Assembly: GCA_027924585.1 (NCBI GenBank)
Contig: BSBM01000643.1
Span: forward strand, 19,951,001-20,015,000
Direction: 5' to 3'
Source of the DNA: Larix kaempferi
Taxonomy: Eukaryota; Streptophyta; Pinopsida; Pinales; Pinaceae
DNA length: 64,000 nucleotides
Below are positions 35,736-46,633 of this stretch, one piece after another. Under the pieces are notes generated by a model. The model was not told where the DNA came from and did no database searches. It saw only the letters and a program-made list of their open reading frames with translations. The translations under genes and the position numbers were made by a program. The stretch's first letter is position 1, and every line of letters begins with the position of its first letter.

Positions 35736-37290
35736 ATGTCCGTCATAATTCATGGTTTGAAAATAATGCCCGCACCATCATATCAAGATGTACCTTGTCG
35801 AATAGGATATCCAACCATGCTCTCATTTCTTCAAAAGAGTAATTTATGACGAAGTTATAGATCTACCAAAACAAGGGTTCAAGCAGTTTTAGACATTCTG
35901 AAAATGGCTGTGTTGGAAATTTGGTCCAAGTAACCTTGGGGAAATGCACACCATAATTCATAGGTTGAAGTAAATGCATGCACCATATGTTCAGGCTGTA
36001 GCTTGTTGTCTTGTCTACCTGACCATGTTCTCATATTGACTTGAAAGTGCACGAGGAAGAAGTTATGGATCTGCCAAAACAATGTTTCAGGCAGATTGGA
36101 CCAAATCTAGGAAAGTGCAAAAATTGTCCAAGTGTAAAATCACTAAAATTGTCCAAGTGACCTCAGTAAAATGCCCGCCATCTCTTGTGGTTGATGTATT
36201 AAATCATTTTGAGAGTATGGATCTCTAGAATGTTGTTTGGTGCATCCAACCATGGTCTCATTTTGTCTTGAGAGTGTCTGAGGAGGAAATTATAGGTCTT
36301 CCAAAACAAGGTTTTAGGCAGTTTGGCACCAAGTTCAATAAAATGCCCGCCTAGGGCAAATGAAGATGAGTTTGAGAGTGAAATATGCTTAGGTGTGCTC
36401 AGTGAGGTGTAATACGTCATATAGTGGCATTGGTTCAGGATTCTGGTGAAATAAAAAATCCACCTTAGAAATTGCAAAAATTGTCCAAGTATAGAATCAC
36501 TTGTAAAAACTGTCTGAGTAACCTCAGTAAAATGCCCGCCATTTCCTGTGGTTGATGTCTTAAAATATTTTGAGAGTATGGATCTATAGAATGTTGTATG
36601 GTGCATCCAACCATATCAATGGTTTGTCTAAAGAGTTTCTGTAGGAGAAGATATTGATCTGCCAAAAGTGCCTCCCAGACTAAATTGCACTACTCCAGTA
36701 AAATGCCCGCCAAGGAGAGAGAAAGAAGCTTTAGAAGATGAAATTGGTATTGATGGAATCACCTTGTTAGCCTCTACCCATTGGGTGTCTCACACTTCAA
36801 ATTTGATGAAAATAAAAATCTCATCATGTTGACATAAGGTTTGACAATTTTGTCCAAGTGTTGAATTAGCAGTTTGGAAAGCTATTTTCAAATGCCCGCT
36901 AGATGATGTATGTGTACCAAAAAATTCAAAAGGTGACATGGATTTGTTACTTGTTGAAGTGGCTATCCAGCCATACTTTCAATTTGCCTTATGATGGTCA
37001 TATATGCAAAAGATCAATCTGCCAAAAGTAGGAAAAATATTATTTTGCATATTAAGAACAAAAGAAAATTGTCTAAGTGTTAAAATCAGAAAGTTGAAAA
37101 GGCATTTGGAAATGCCCGCCAAAGAGTGTCCTTGTGTTGATAATTTTTCCAGATGACATGGGGATGTTCCTTGGTGAACTGGCTATCCAACCATGGAGTC
37201 AGATTCCCATTTTGTGCTCTCACGTGCGAGTTATTGATCTCCCAAAAATAGAAGAAAAACATGGTTATTTCTAAGAGGGTCTAAAGGATA
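35736..37290. repeat. About eight degenerate units marked by ATGCCCGCC, U3 of 5' LTR
   Basis: The word ATGCCCGCC or a one-to-three base variant occurs at 35736, 35944, 36171, 36343, 36532, 36703, 36892 and 37112, spacings 208, 227, 172, 189, 171, 189 and 220 bp. Most units also carry, in order, ATCCAACCATG, GATCTGCCAAAA and TTGTCCAAGTG. The 172/189 alternation suggests a two-unit repeat of about 360 bp. The 3' LTR shows the same array at 41616-42969. Confidence 0.75.
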
Positions 37291-37600
37291 AGCCCACAGG
37301 AGTTTAGGAATGCCCGCAGGGGCTTAAATATGCCCGCAGGGAGTGAGGTTAATCCTGCAGAGGCTTAAGGATGCCTGCATGGGCTAAAGTTAAAGCCCAC
37401 GGGGGGCCTAGGAATGCCCGCAAGGGCTAAAAGATGCCCACAAGGGTTTGTCTATGCCCGCAGGGGCTTAGGGATGTCCGCAGGAGGTGAGGTTAAGCCT
37501 GCATGGGCTTAAGGATGCCCGCAGGGGCTGAGGTTAAAGCTCGCAGGGGCCTAGGGATGCCCACAGGGGCTTAGATAAGCCCGCAAAAGGATGAAGCCCG
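37290..37600. repeat. Minisatellite of about 20-bp units, 5' LTR
   Basis: Roughly fifteen units of the type ATGCCCGCAGGGGCTTAGG, with variants such as AAGCCCGCAGGGGCCTAGG. The ATGCCCGC word is the same as in the longer units upstream, so the minisatellite may have grown out of one unit end. Confidence 0.85.
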
Positions 37601-38332
37601 CAATACGCTAGGATGGGAGGGGAGATGAGCCCATGAAAGGAAGAAGCCCGCAATCCTAAGATGTCCAAAAGAGCTTTTTAATTAATTAACTAAAAATATG
37701 CTATAAACAGAATGACAAACTAAAAATTAATTATCGAAGATTTGAAGAGACACGAAATACATAATGAAGAGATGCAAATGAAACTCATGAAGATATATAT
37801 AACCAGAAATACGAATTAGAAGTAAGGTGTCTCGGGTGTCCAAGTTGATGGAGCAACAAGAACAGGTCGAGATCAATGAAGATCCAAAATTAAAGGAAAT
37901 AGGTTCTGGAAAAACTAAAGAAGATAGACAAGGGTGGAAGGGTGGAGCTAGGGCAGGTTGTAGCTTGCGAAAAGGGTGTTGGTGCATCCTGTCAATTGTA
38001 GCTGACAAAACAGGGTGTTGGTGCATCCTTCAGTTGTAGTTGAGAATTTGGGTGTTGGTGCATCCAGCAAGTTGGAGCTTGCAAATTAATTGTAAACATA
38101 ATTTTGTAGTAATAGAAAGAATTGGTGGTTTTCCCAGTTGGGCTTCCATGAAAAATTGTGTCTTCTATCTTTCCTGTTGATTCAGTTTTTTTAATTGTGA
38201 TAAAATATAGAAAATAGTATAATACTGATTCACCACCCCCCCCTCTCAGTATTGCTTGATATTCCAAAAATTGGTATCAAAGCAGGCTCTTCATTAGAAG
38301 TTTAAACACTTGAAGAGAAATATTTTATCACT

Positions 38333-40090
38333 ATGGATCAGTCAGGAAAAGTATCCTCCAAGGTTCCATTATTCAATGGAGAAGATTATGCCTTCTAGAG
38401 CATCAGAATGAGAAGCTACATAATGTCTCTTGGATTGGATGTTTGGATGTCCATAGAAACAGGATACACATATCCCAAAGTACCTCCTACAGATCTTGAA
38501 GGAATTAAAAATTTTGGAAGCAATGCCAAAGTTGTTAATGCAAATCTGGTAGGATTAACCAGAACAGTTTTTGCCAAAGTAATGAATTGTCAAACAGCAA
38601 AGGAAATTTGGGACAAATTGCAGACCATCTATGAAGGAGACACTAAAGTAAAAACAGTTAAACTCCAGACTTTTAAAACTCAATTCGAAAGTCTGAAGAT
38701 GAAGGAAGAAAACATTTCAAAATATTTTGGAAGAGTGGATGAAATCGTGAATGCTATTCAAGGGCTAGGAGAAGAATTGGAAGAAAAGGAGATAGTTGAG
38801 AAAGTACTAAGATCTCTTCCAATGATCTACAATCCTAAGATTTCTACACTAGAAGATATAGAATATCTTGACAAACTCACCATGGATGAGTTATATGGAA
38901 TTCTTATAGCTTATCAAATGAGGATTGGGAAAAACAACTCTCAAAAGAAGGAAGCAGCCTTTAAAGTATCAAAAACAGAGAATAAATCTAAAAAGATTCA
39001 AGCAGAAGAACCTGATGATGAAGAAGTACTTCTAGTAAAAAATCTCAAGAGAGGCACTGGTAAATTCAAAGGGAAATTACCTTTGAAATGTTTTAACTGT
39101 GGGAGAATTGGTCACTTTGCTAACAAATGTCCCTATCCCAAATAAGAAGAAGAAAGTGAGTGCCCTGATAGCTTCAAGAATAACAAAAAGTTTAAAAAAA
39201 AAAACAAAAGAAAAGCCTTTTATTCCGTGGATGACAGTTGTTCAGATGACTCTAGTGAAGATGAAGAAGCATAAATCTTATTCATGGGGATAGAGAACAA
39301 AAATCTTGAAAAAGAAGTAGAATATAATTCAAATGTGGAAGAAGAAGTAGACCTAGAAGCTGAACTCATGTGTGCTCTTGAGGAAATTGAAAAATGTAGA
39401 AGAAGGAACAAATCCTTGAAAGGAAAATTGTCAGAATACCAAGAAGAGGGGAAATCAAAAGAAGAGGAAGTCAAGACCCTCCAATAAGAGCTGCACAAGT
39501 CAAGACAAGAAGTTATGTGGCTTAAAAAGAAGCTTGATAAGGAATCTATTAAATCAAAATTTAGGAACAGCTCAAGGACCTTAGATGAAATCCTAAGCAG
39601 CCAAAGATCATCAAGTGATAAAACTGGATTAGGTTGTGACAAAGAAAAGAAACCAGAATGTGTGTCCTTTACATTCCAAGATATAAATAAAAGAAGCTAT
39701 GTTGCTGCACTCAAGAGCCCGATTAAGAAGAATAGTCAAAAATCTGCTCACTCCTTACATAATGGAGACAGAACTGATACAACACCTAAAAAACCAATGA
39801 CAAGAAGGGTCCAACAGACATTTTTTGGTAATTGCTACTCATGTAATCAATTTGGACATATGGCTAGAGAATGTAAGCTGAGGAAGAATGCTTCAATAGA
39901 AGTTCAAGAACAAAAGAAGGGATGGAAGAAGATGGAAGTTGTGAAGCAGGAAGATCAAATATTCCTCAACCATAAAGGAAGATTCTATGGATATTGTCAC
40001 TATTGTCACAAGTTTGGTCACAAGGTTGTTGATTGCAGAACCAAGAGAAAAGATCTAGCACAGAGTCCAAGAAACAAAGAAGGTCAGTAA
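38333..40090 (+). pseudogene. gag: Sirevirus-like Gag with coiled coil and three zinc knuckles
   Basis: One frame of 586 codons from ATG 38333 to TAA 40088-40090, with only four in-frame stops (38396, 39143, 39272, 39485) and no shift. Order: copia Gag core (residues ~1-230, with AKEIWDKLQTIYEG and LRSLPMIYNPKI), first zinc knuckle CFNCGRIGHFANKC near 39090-39131, acidic Ser/Asp stretch, a charged heptad-rich coiled coil (about 39305-39545), then knuckles CYSCNQFGHMAREC (about 39835) and CHYCHKFGHKVVDC (about 39994). This extended Gag with C-terminal knuckles is characteristic of Sireviruses. No protease motif follows. It would package RNA if intact; as it stands it is dead unless read through. 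Confidence 0.85.
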
Positions 40091-41310
40091 ATAGTATACC
40101 TCATGGAAAGATGTGGAGAAGAAAGGAAGAGTACAAAGAGTCAGAGGAAACACAGATTCCAAGCATCAATAAAGTTTCCAAAAATGATGATCAGCATAAT
40201 AGTGTTGTAGATAAGAATGACATCCATTATGATGGAAAACAAGATGAAGATGAAGAATACACCGATGGAGAGAAGGATTTTGGAATTCTCTTCTAAAGTC
40301 TCATGACCAAACAAAAAAAAAGGGGGAGAAAAAAAAAGAAACCCTGAAGCTAGCATTAGAAGGGATCACGTACTCAAAGGGAGTAAATATCAGAAAATTA
40401 CAATTGGTATCAACAATTGCAGTTGGTATTTTGAAAAGTAATTAATATCATTTGGTAAAAATAAAAAGCTATCATCATCAAAGACAAGAAGTAGAGGTGA
40501 CAAATTGAAGAAAAACATTTTGTCTAGAAAACATCTATGTGACAAGCACACTTAATGGTTGAAGTGTAACAAAATAAGAAGCAGAAGCAGAAAAGATAAG
40601 AGATGATCTTGGTGAAATGATTAATTGGTGTAAAGAACTAAAATAAGAATGTTGATAGGTAAATATCTTGGACATAAGAAGTGAGTTGCTCCTACAAGGA
40701 TGGTCTACATACTCCAAACACAGTAAGAAAAAGGATGTAATCTTTGCTCTAGAATGCATGAGTAAAATGAGTCCAGGCAAGGTCAAAATCTCAATGTTCT
40801 ATGAGAAACTCTATTGAGAAAGAACATTGAATCCTTAAGAAGTTTTGTGAGCATACACATATATGCAAAAATTGGATAAAAGGTGCAAAATACATTGAAT
40901 ATGATCACCTAGTAAAAGAGATACTATCCATCCATGATATATGGAAAGCATGATCAGATAAGCAAGTACATAATTCAGATGGGAAGACTAACTGTGAAAG
41001 ACTCATTAATACAGCAGAAGGCAGCACTATGATAGGGGGAGTTTATGAACGTATCATCTAGGATCTCACTCAAAGCGGTTATCATGCAAAGGCCAGCTAC
41101 AAGATGATGACTAGATTATCTTAACACAGTGATCAATACCAAGTCCAAAGGAGGAAGAAAAGCAAAAGAAAGGTAGTTGTCAAAAGGCAGAAGGATAGGA
41201 AATTCTCTATCAAAGATGGTTACAGCAAAAGGCATAACAGGTTATCCTTTGTCATTGTTGTCAAAGGGGGAGAATGTTTAGATGTTGTCATCAATGTCAA
41301 AGGGGGAGAA
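40091..41310 (+). other. Non-coding internal 3' part with repeated polypurine tracts
   Basis: About 1.2 kb with no recognisable protease, integrase or RT. An Asp/Glu-rich frame (40033-40296) may be the tail of Gag in another phase. Polypurine tracts: GATAGGGGGAG near 41034, TCAAAGGGGGAGAATG at 41261 and again at 41297, the last directly against the 3' LTR. The two last tracts sit in a duplicated ~35-bp block. Confidence 0.6.
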
Positions 41311-44166
41311 TGTTAAATATGATTGTCATTGATGTCAAAGGAATTCAATAATGACAAAGGAATAACCAAGGACATGATGACAGCGCAAACTCAGTGAAAG
41401 ACAAAGGAATGACAAAGGAAGTGATGACATGGCATGTATGATGACGTGGCATGTGTGATGAAGCTGGAAAGACACTTGATGGTGTTTTGGTGCTATCATT
41501 AAGTCAGTGTTGCAATCTGACATCATTTTGGAAAAATATGGCAAGTTTGTGAAACTTTGGAAATTGACTAAGTATGGAAAAATTAGTCAAAACTGCTCTA
41601 AGAGAATGCCCGCCATAATTCATGGTTTGAAGATAATGCATGCACCATCATATCAGGATGTACCTTGTTGAATAGGCTATCCAACCATGGTCTCATTTCT
41701 TCAAAAGAGTACTTTATGACAAAGTTATAGATATGCCAAAACAAGGGGTCAAGCAGTTTTAGACATTTTGAAAATGGCTTGGAAATTTGGTCCAAGCAGC
41801 CTTGGGGAAATGCACGCCATAATTCATAGGTTCAAGTAAATGCACACACCATATGTTCAGGCTGTAGCTTGTTGTCTTGTCTACCTAACCATGTTCTCAT
41901 ATTGACTTGAAAGTGCATGAGGAAGAAGTTATGGATCTGCCAAAACAATGTTTCAGGCATATTGGACCAAGTCTAGGAAAGTGCAAAAACTGTGTAAAAT
42001 CACTACAACTGTCTAAGTGACCTCAGTAAAATGCCTGCCATCTCTTGTGGTTGATGTCTTAAATCATTTTGAGAGTATGGATCTCTATAATGTTGTTTGG
42101 TGCATCCAACCATGGTCTCATTTTGTCTTGAGAGTGTCTGAGGAGGAAGTTATAGGTCTGCCAAAACAGGGTTTTAGGCAGTTTGGCACCAAGTTCAATA
42201 AAATGCCCTCCTAAGGCAAATGAAGATGAGTTTGAGAGTGAAATCAGCTTAGGTGTGCTCAGCGAGGTGTAATACATCATATAGTGGCATTCATTCAGGA
42301 TTCTAGTGAAATAAAAAATCCACCTTAGAAATTGCAAAAATTGTCCAAGTATAGAATTACTGGTAAAAATTGTCTAAGTGACCTCAATAAAATGCCCGCC
42401 ATTTCCTGTTGTTGATGTCTTAAAATATTTTGATAGTATGGATCTATAGAATGTTATATGGTGCATCCAACCATATCAATGGTTTGTCCAAAGATTTTAT
42501 GTAGGAGAAGAGATTGATCTGCCAAAAGTGCCTCCCAGACTAAATTGCACTACTCCAATAAAATGCCCTCCAAGGAGAGAGAAAGAAGCTTCAGAGGATG
42601 AAATTGGTCTTGATGGAATCACCTTGTTAGCCTCTACCCATTGGGTGTCTCACACTTCAAATTTGATAAAAATAAAAATCTCATCATGTTGACCTAGGGT
42701 TTGACAATTTTGTCTAAGTGTTGAATTAACAGTTTGGAAAGCTATTTTCAAATGCCCGCCAGATGATGTATGTGTACCAAAAAATTCAAAAGGTGACATG
42801 GATTTGTTACTTGTTGAAGTGGCTATCCATCCATACTTTCATTTTGCCTTATGATGGTCATATATGCAAAAGATCAATCTGCCAAAAGTAGGAAAAATAT
42901 TATTTTGCATATTAAGAACAAAAGAAAATTGGCTGTGTTAAAATCAAAAAGTTGAAAAGGCATTTGGAACTGCCTACCAAAGAGTGTCCTTGTGCTGATA
43001 TTTTTTCCAGATGACATGAGGATGTTCCTTGGCGAACTAGCTATCCAACCATGGAGTCAGATTCCCATTTTGTGCTCTCACGTGCGAGTTATTGATCTCC
43101 CAAAAACAGAAGAAAAACATGGTTATTTCTAAGAGGGTCTGAAGGATAAGCCCGAAAGAGCTTATGAATGCCCACAAGGGCTTAAATATGCCCGCAGGGG
43201 GTGAGGTTAAGCCCGCAAAGGCTTAAGGATGCCTGCAGGGGCTAAAGTTAAAGCCCGCAGGGGGCCTAGGAATGCCCGCAAGGGTTTGGCTATGCCCGTA
43301 GGGGCTTAGGGATGCCCGCAGGAGGTGAGGTTAAGCCCGTGGGGGATTAGGGATGCCCGCAGGGGCTTAGGGATGCCCGCAGGAGGTGAGGTTAAGCCCA
43401 CAGGGGCTTAAGGATACCCGCAGGGGCTGAGTTTAAAGCCCACAGGGGCCTAGGGATGCCCGCAGGGGCTTAGATAAGCCCGCAAAAGGATGAATCCCGC
43501 AATAAGCCAGCATGGGAGGGGAGATGAGACCGTGAAAGGAAGAATCCCACAAGCCTAAGATGTCCAAAAGAAGTTTTTAATTAATTAACTAAAAATATGT
43601 TATAAACATAATGACAAACTAAAAATTAATTATCAGAGATTTGAAGAGACACGAAATACATAATGAAGAGATGCGAATGAAACTCATGAAGATATATATA
43701 TAACCAGAAAGACGAATTAGAAGTAAGGTGTCTCGGGTATCTAAGTTGATGGAGCAGCAAGAACAGGCCGAGATCAATGAAGATCCGGAATTGAAGGATA
43801 TAGGTTCTGAAAAAACTAAAGAAGACAAACAAGGGTGGAAGGGTGGAGCTAGGGCAGGTTGTAGCCTGCTAAAAGAGTGTTGGTGCATCCTATCAGTTGT
43901 AGCTGACAAAACAAGGTGTTGGTGCATCCTTCAGTTGTAGCTGAGAATTTGGGTGTTGGTGCATCCAGCAAGTTGGAGCTTGCAAATTAATTGTAATCAT
44001 AATTTTGCAGTAATAGAAAGAATTGGTGGTTTTCCCAGTTGGGCTTCCACGATAAATTGTGTCTTCTATATTTCCTGTTGATTTAGTTTTTTTAATTGTG
44101 ATAAAATATAGAAAATAGTATAATATTGATTCACCCCCCCACTCAGTATTGCTTGATATTCCAACA
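41311..44166 (+). mobile_element. 3' LTR of the Sirevirus-like element
   Basis: 2856 bp, start TGTTAAATATG, end ATTCCAACA. Same repeat plan as the 5' LTR. The minisatellite (about 43150-43500) has a different number and order of units, including an extra block near 43320-43390 with GATGCCCGCAGGAGGTGAGG duplicated. TATATATATAACC near 43692. Confidence 0.85.
43150..43500. repeat. Minisatellite of about 20-bp units, 3' LTR
   Basis: About seventeen units of the ATGCCCGCAGGGGCTTAGG type. Compared with 37290-37600, one block is duplicated and at least one unit is missing, so copy number changed after insertion. Confidence 0.85.
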
Positions 44167-44770
44167 TATGTGTGAACCGAGACAGGTACATTGGGTTGCT
44201 GTGAAGCATGTGCTAAGATATTTGCATGGCACTATGAAATACGAGCTGAGATATGCTTCCAGGAGTGACATGAGATTGCATGGATATATAGACTCAGACT
44301 GGGCAGGAAGTGTCATGGACAGAAAGAGCACCTCAAGGTGTTTCTTTAGTTTGGGGACTACAGTAATTTCCTGGTTCAGCAGGAAGCAGTCCTCAGTAGC
44401 ATTGAGCACTGCAGAAGTAGAGTATATTGCAGCAAGTGTGGCGACACGAGAAGTAGTATGGCTTCGGAAGCTCTATGCAGGATTGTCTGGGCAAATACTT
44501 GAGCCTACCGTGATTCACTATGACCATCAAAGTTGTGTGAAACTTTCAGTGAATCTTGTATCTCATGACAGATCGAAGCATGTGGAAATCAAGTACCACT
44601 ATATCAGAGATATGGTACAGCGAGGAGCAGTTCAGCTCCAGTACATTCCGACGGATGAACAAGTTGCATAAATTCTCACCAAGACTCCTTCCCGAGTGAA
44701 GTTTGCGTATTTCCGTGAAAGACTTGGAGTATTGGAGAATGGTTTCCTCAGTGAGAGGGAGTGCTCATAG
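44167..44770 (+). pseudogene. pol: Copia-2 RNase H and pol C-terminus
   Basis: Resumes directly after the Sirevirus-like insert in the same protein position. RNase H motifs: HGYIDSDWAGS (about 44278-44310) with the catalytic Asp, STAEVEYIA with the catalytic Glu (about 44405), and SKHVEIKYHYIRD (about 44575). A TAA at 44669-44671 replaces the codon before the ILTK block, after which the frame continues through FAYFRERLGV to the natural TAG at 44768-44770. Apart from that stop the domain is complete. Confidence 0.9.
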
Positions 44771-45340
44771 TCCCGGACAGAAATGAACTCAGTCCAGTTT
44801 GGATAGGCGGTCCTCGTAGATCGATAATGAGTTCAGTCCAGATTGGGACAGGTGGTCCTTGTAGACCATAGTGAGCATAGCTCTGGTAGGACAGAAATGA
44901 ACTCTGTTCAGGACATAAATGAACTCAGTCCAGTTTGGACAGGTGGTCCTCGTAGACCGATAATGAGTTCAGTCCAGTATTGAACATGCGGTCCTCGTAG
45001 ACCGATAAGGAGTTCAGTCCAGTTGACCGTGAGTTCAGTCCAGTTAGGACTGGTGTTCCTGTGTGGAACTTTCTCCAGATTGGAGAGGACTCTTGTCTAG
45101 AGTATATTTGAATCAATGTATGGGATATCGTCCTGAATAGACGATGTTGACCCTTTCTTATGATGAAGAGATGTACGAGTCCAGATGATGCTAGTCCAGT
45201 CGTGACAATCAGAAGATGTACGCATCCAGATGATGCCAAGATATATGAAGTGCAGTTGTGACGTTCAGATGATGCTCAGATGCACTAGTCCAGTTATGAT
45301 GACCAGATGATGCTTGACGAGTTCCAGCGTGATGATACCT
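44771..45340. repeat. Tandem repeats between copia-2 pol stop and 3' LTR
   Basis: A 45-52-bp unit with GAGTTCAGTCCAG and GGTCCTCGTAGACC recurs about six times (44784, 44829, 44912, 44964 and further). A second, looser set with CAGATGATGC and AGTCCAGTT(A/G)TGA follows to 45340. No coding frame. Confidence 0.8.
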
Positions 45341-45357
45341 CTATAGCTAAGAGAGAG

Positions 45358-45804
45358 TGTTGATGTTATAGCTATGTGAGGCATCATCACTGGCCCAGCC
45401 GACATAAAGAAGAAGAATAAATAATAAATGTAATTTTATATTGTAAAAGGACAAGTCGGCCCAGCAAAGTAATTTTGAGAAAAAGTAACGTATAAATAGG
45501 AGTGCTACTCCTCTCATTTCATTCATTCTCACCAAGGAAGTTCGCTCAAGGAAGGAAGTTCGCATTTTCTGGGTCCTAGAAGACTAGTGGAGCTGATTTA
45601 TGGGGCATTGACTCATTTTGTATTTTTTATCTTCTTTGTACTAAATCTCAGAGTAAGAAAGGGTTGCTGGGTTTTTCCCGAGTTTGGGTTTTCCCAAGGT
45701 AAAGTGTTGTGTCTATTGTCTCTATTGTTTCTGTGCATAGTTGTTCTTTAAGTGATCATTTTTATTGCTTATATATATTATGCTGTTATAAGTGAACATT
45801 AACA
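45358..45804 (+). mobile_element. 3' LTR of copia-2
   Basis: 447 bp, preceded by purine-rich AAGAGAGAG (45349-45357), TATA box TATAAATAGG at 45491-45500, followed by the AGACT duplication and the last 34 bases of copia-1 coding sequence. Confidence 0.9.
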
Positions 45805-45843
45805 AGACTTAGTTTGGTCAAGAAAACTTTCCTCGCAAAGGAG

Positions 45844-46633
45844 TGTTAGTTTTACCTGTCGCATTGGCCATAGTTCTCTCTGTAGTGGCAAGAACAAATT
45901 CCTTCAATATGGTGCAACATCCTAAGCTCTAAGGCACACCTAGTAACAACAACAATAGAGGACATAACAATTATATGGACAGGGAAAGCATGAAGGCATG
46001 TTCATCCATCTAAAGTGCATGCACCAACCTCATCCTTATGCCAAATTTGGAACCATTGTTCATATTAACCTTTTAGTAGCTAGAGTTTACCTTTTTCTCA
46101 GTTGTAGAATGCATTTACTATTATTAGAGGGGGTAGATATCTAGGCCAAATGAGGTTCTTGCACGAGAGTTTTCTATCCCTTGATAAGAGCACAAATATC
46201 TAGGAGGCACCAATAGGTTTGCATGATGCAATTATCTCTATTAAGAGACGCACTTATCTTGGCACTTATCTCCATGCAAGAAGGCACACTAGTTTAGATA
46301 GTTAGGTTTGACACTGGCAATTGAGGGTGCTTCATGTATGTGTTTAGATACTTTGCATTTTCCCCATCTTCTCTATGTATAAAAAATATGAAGGGTGCAC
46401 CCCTATGTTGGTTAGCATAATTGAGTTTTAAGCCATCACAATGATTCTTCTTTCAAATTTCAATAGGAGATAGATACAATGTTGAGTTAAGATATATGTG
46501 TTGGTTGTCCCTAATTTCCAATAGTTGTGTTCATAAATTAGCGTATTCAGATATTGTAGTTTGTTTCAATGACCTAGGTTTTGGTTAATTTATCTGAGTG
46601 CGGAATCTTCTCACCATGGTCTACAATTTAAAA
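45844..46633 (+). mobile_element. 3' LTR of copia-1 (790 bp)
   Basis: Start TGTTAGTTTTACC, immediately after the normal copia pol ending. It is followed not by host DNA but by a copia-1-type primer site (TGGTATCAGAAT at 46634) and leader. Confidence 0.85.

Larger units (their letters stand above)
35441..38269 (+). mobile_element. 5' LTR of the Sirevirus-like element
   Basis: Starts TGTTGAATATG and ends ATTCCAAAA, compared with ATTCCAACA in the 3' LTR. Layout: a short unique start; about eight degenerate 170-230-bp units (35736-37290); a G/C-rich minisatellite (37290-37600); a unique part with TATATATAA near 37794; then three ~40-bp repeats starting GGTGTTGGTGCATCC (37976, 38015, 38052). The repeats thus lie upstream of the probable promoter, in U3, except for the last set. 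Confidence 0.85.
35441..44166 (+). mobile_element. Sirevirus-like gag-only LTR element with 2.8-kb LTRs, TSD TATGT
   Basis: Flanked by TATGT at 35436-35440 and 44167-44171, between RT and RNase H of copia-2. LTRs 35441-38269 (2829 bp) and 41311-44166 (2856 bp); internal part about 3.0 kb. Primer site TGGTATCAAAGC at 38272-38283 (one change from standard). Polypurine tracts of the AAAGGGGGAGA type are repeated just before the 3' LTR, a Sirevirus trait. Coding is a long Gag only: no protease, integrase or RT. A large-retrotransposon-derivative type of element, probably moved in trans. The LTRs are 65% of its length and are built of repeats. Confidence 0.85.
28108..45804 (+). mobile_element. Copia-2: Ty1/copia element inserted in copia-1, TSD AGACT
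   Basis: LTRs at 28108-28555 and 45358-45804 are flanked by AGACT (28103-28107, 45805-45809). The order is primer site, Gag, protease, [3.06-kb element], integrase, RT, [8.7-kb element], RNase H, tandem repeats, purine-rich AAGAGAGAG, 3' LTR. Without the two inserts it would be about 5.9 kb. Pol is still largely readable, with only a few stops and one shift, so it is clearly younger than copia-1. The LTRs differ at roughly 20 positions by eye. Confidence 0.9.
14993..46633 (+). mobile_element. Copia-1: old Ty1/copia element split by nested insertions
   Basis: The two LTRs (14993-15808, 45844-46633) share the TGTTAGTTTTACCT start and align along their length by eye. Between them, in order: primer site, Gag, protease, integrase (to 18041), gypsy solo LTR, end of integrase and RT (25010-26343), two TIR elements, RNase H (27636-28107), copia-2, then the last pol codons (45810-45843) directly against the 3' LTR. 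Removing the dated insertions leaves a normal copia order. All coding parts carry stops. A further copia-1-like primer site and leader follow the 3' LTR, so the original right border and target duplication are not visible. Confidence 0.85.

Noticed and set aside
37290-37600. Short regular repeats considered as a CRISPR array
   Set aside because: No unique spacers, units are contiguous and degenerate, and the context is a plant LTR.
39220-39642. 140-codon minus-strand Ser-rich frame
   Set aside because: Antisense shadow of the Gag coiled-coil segment.
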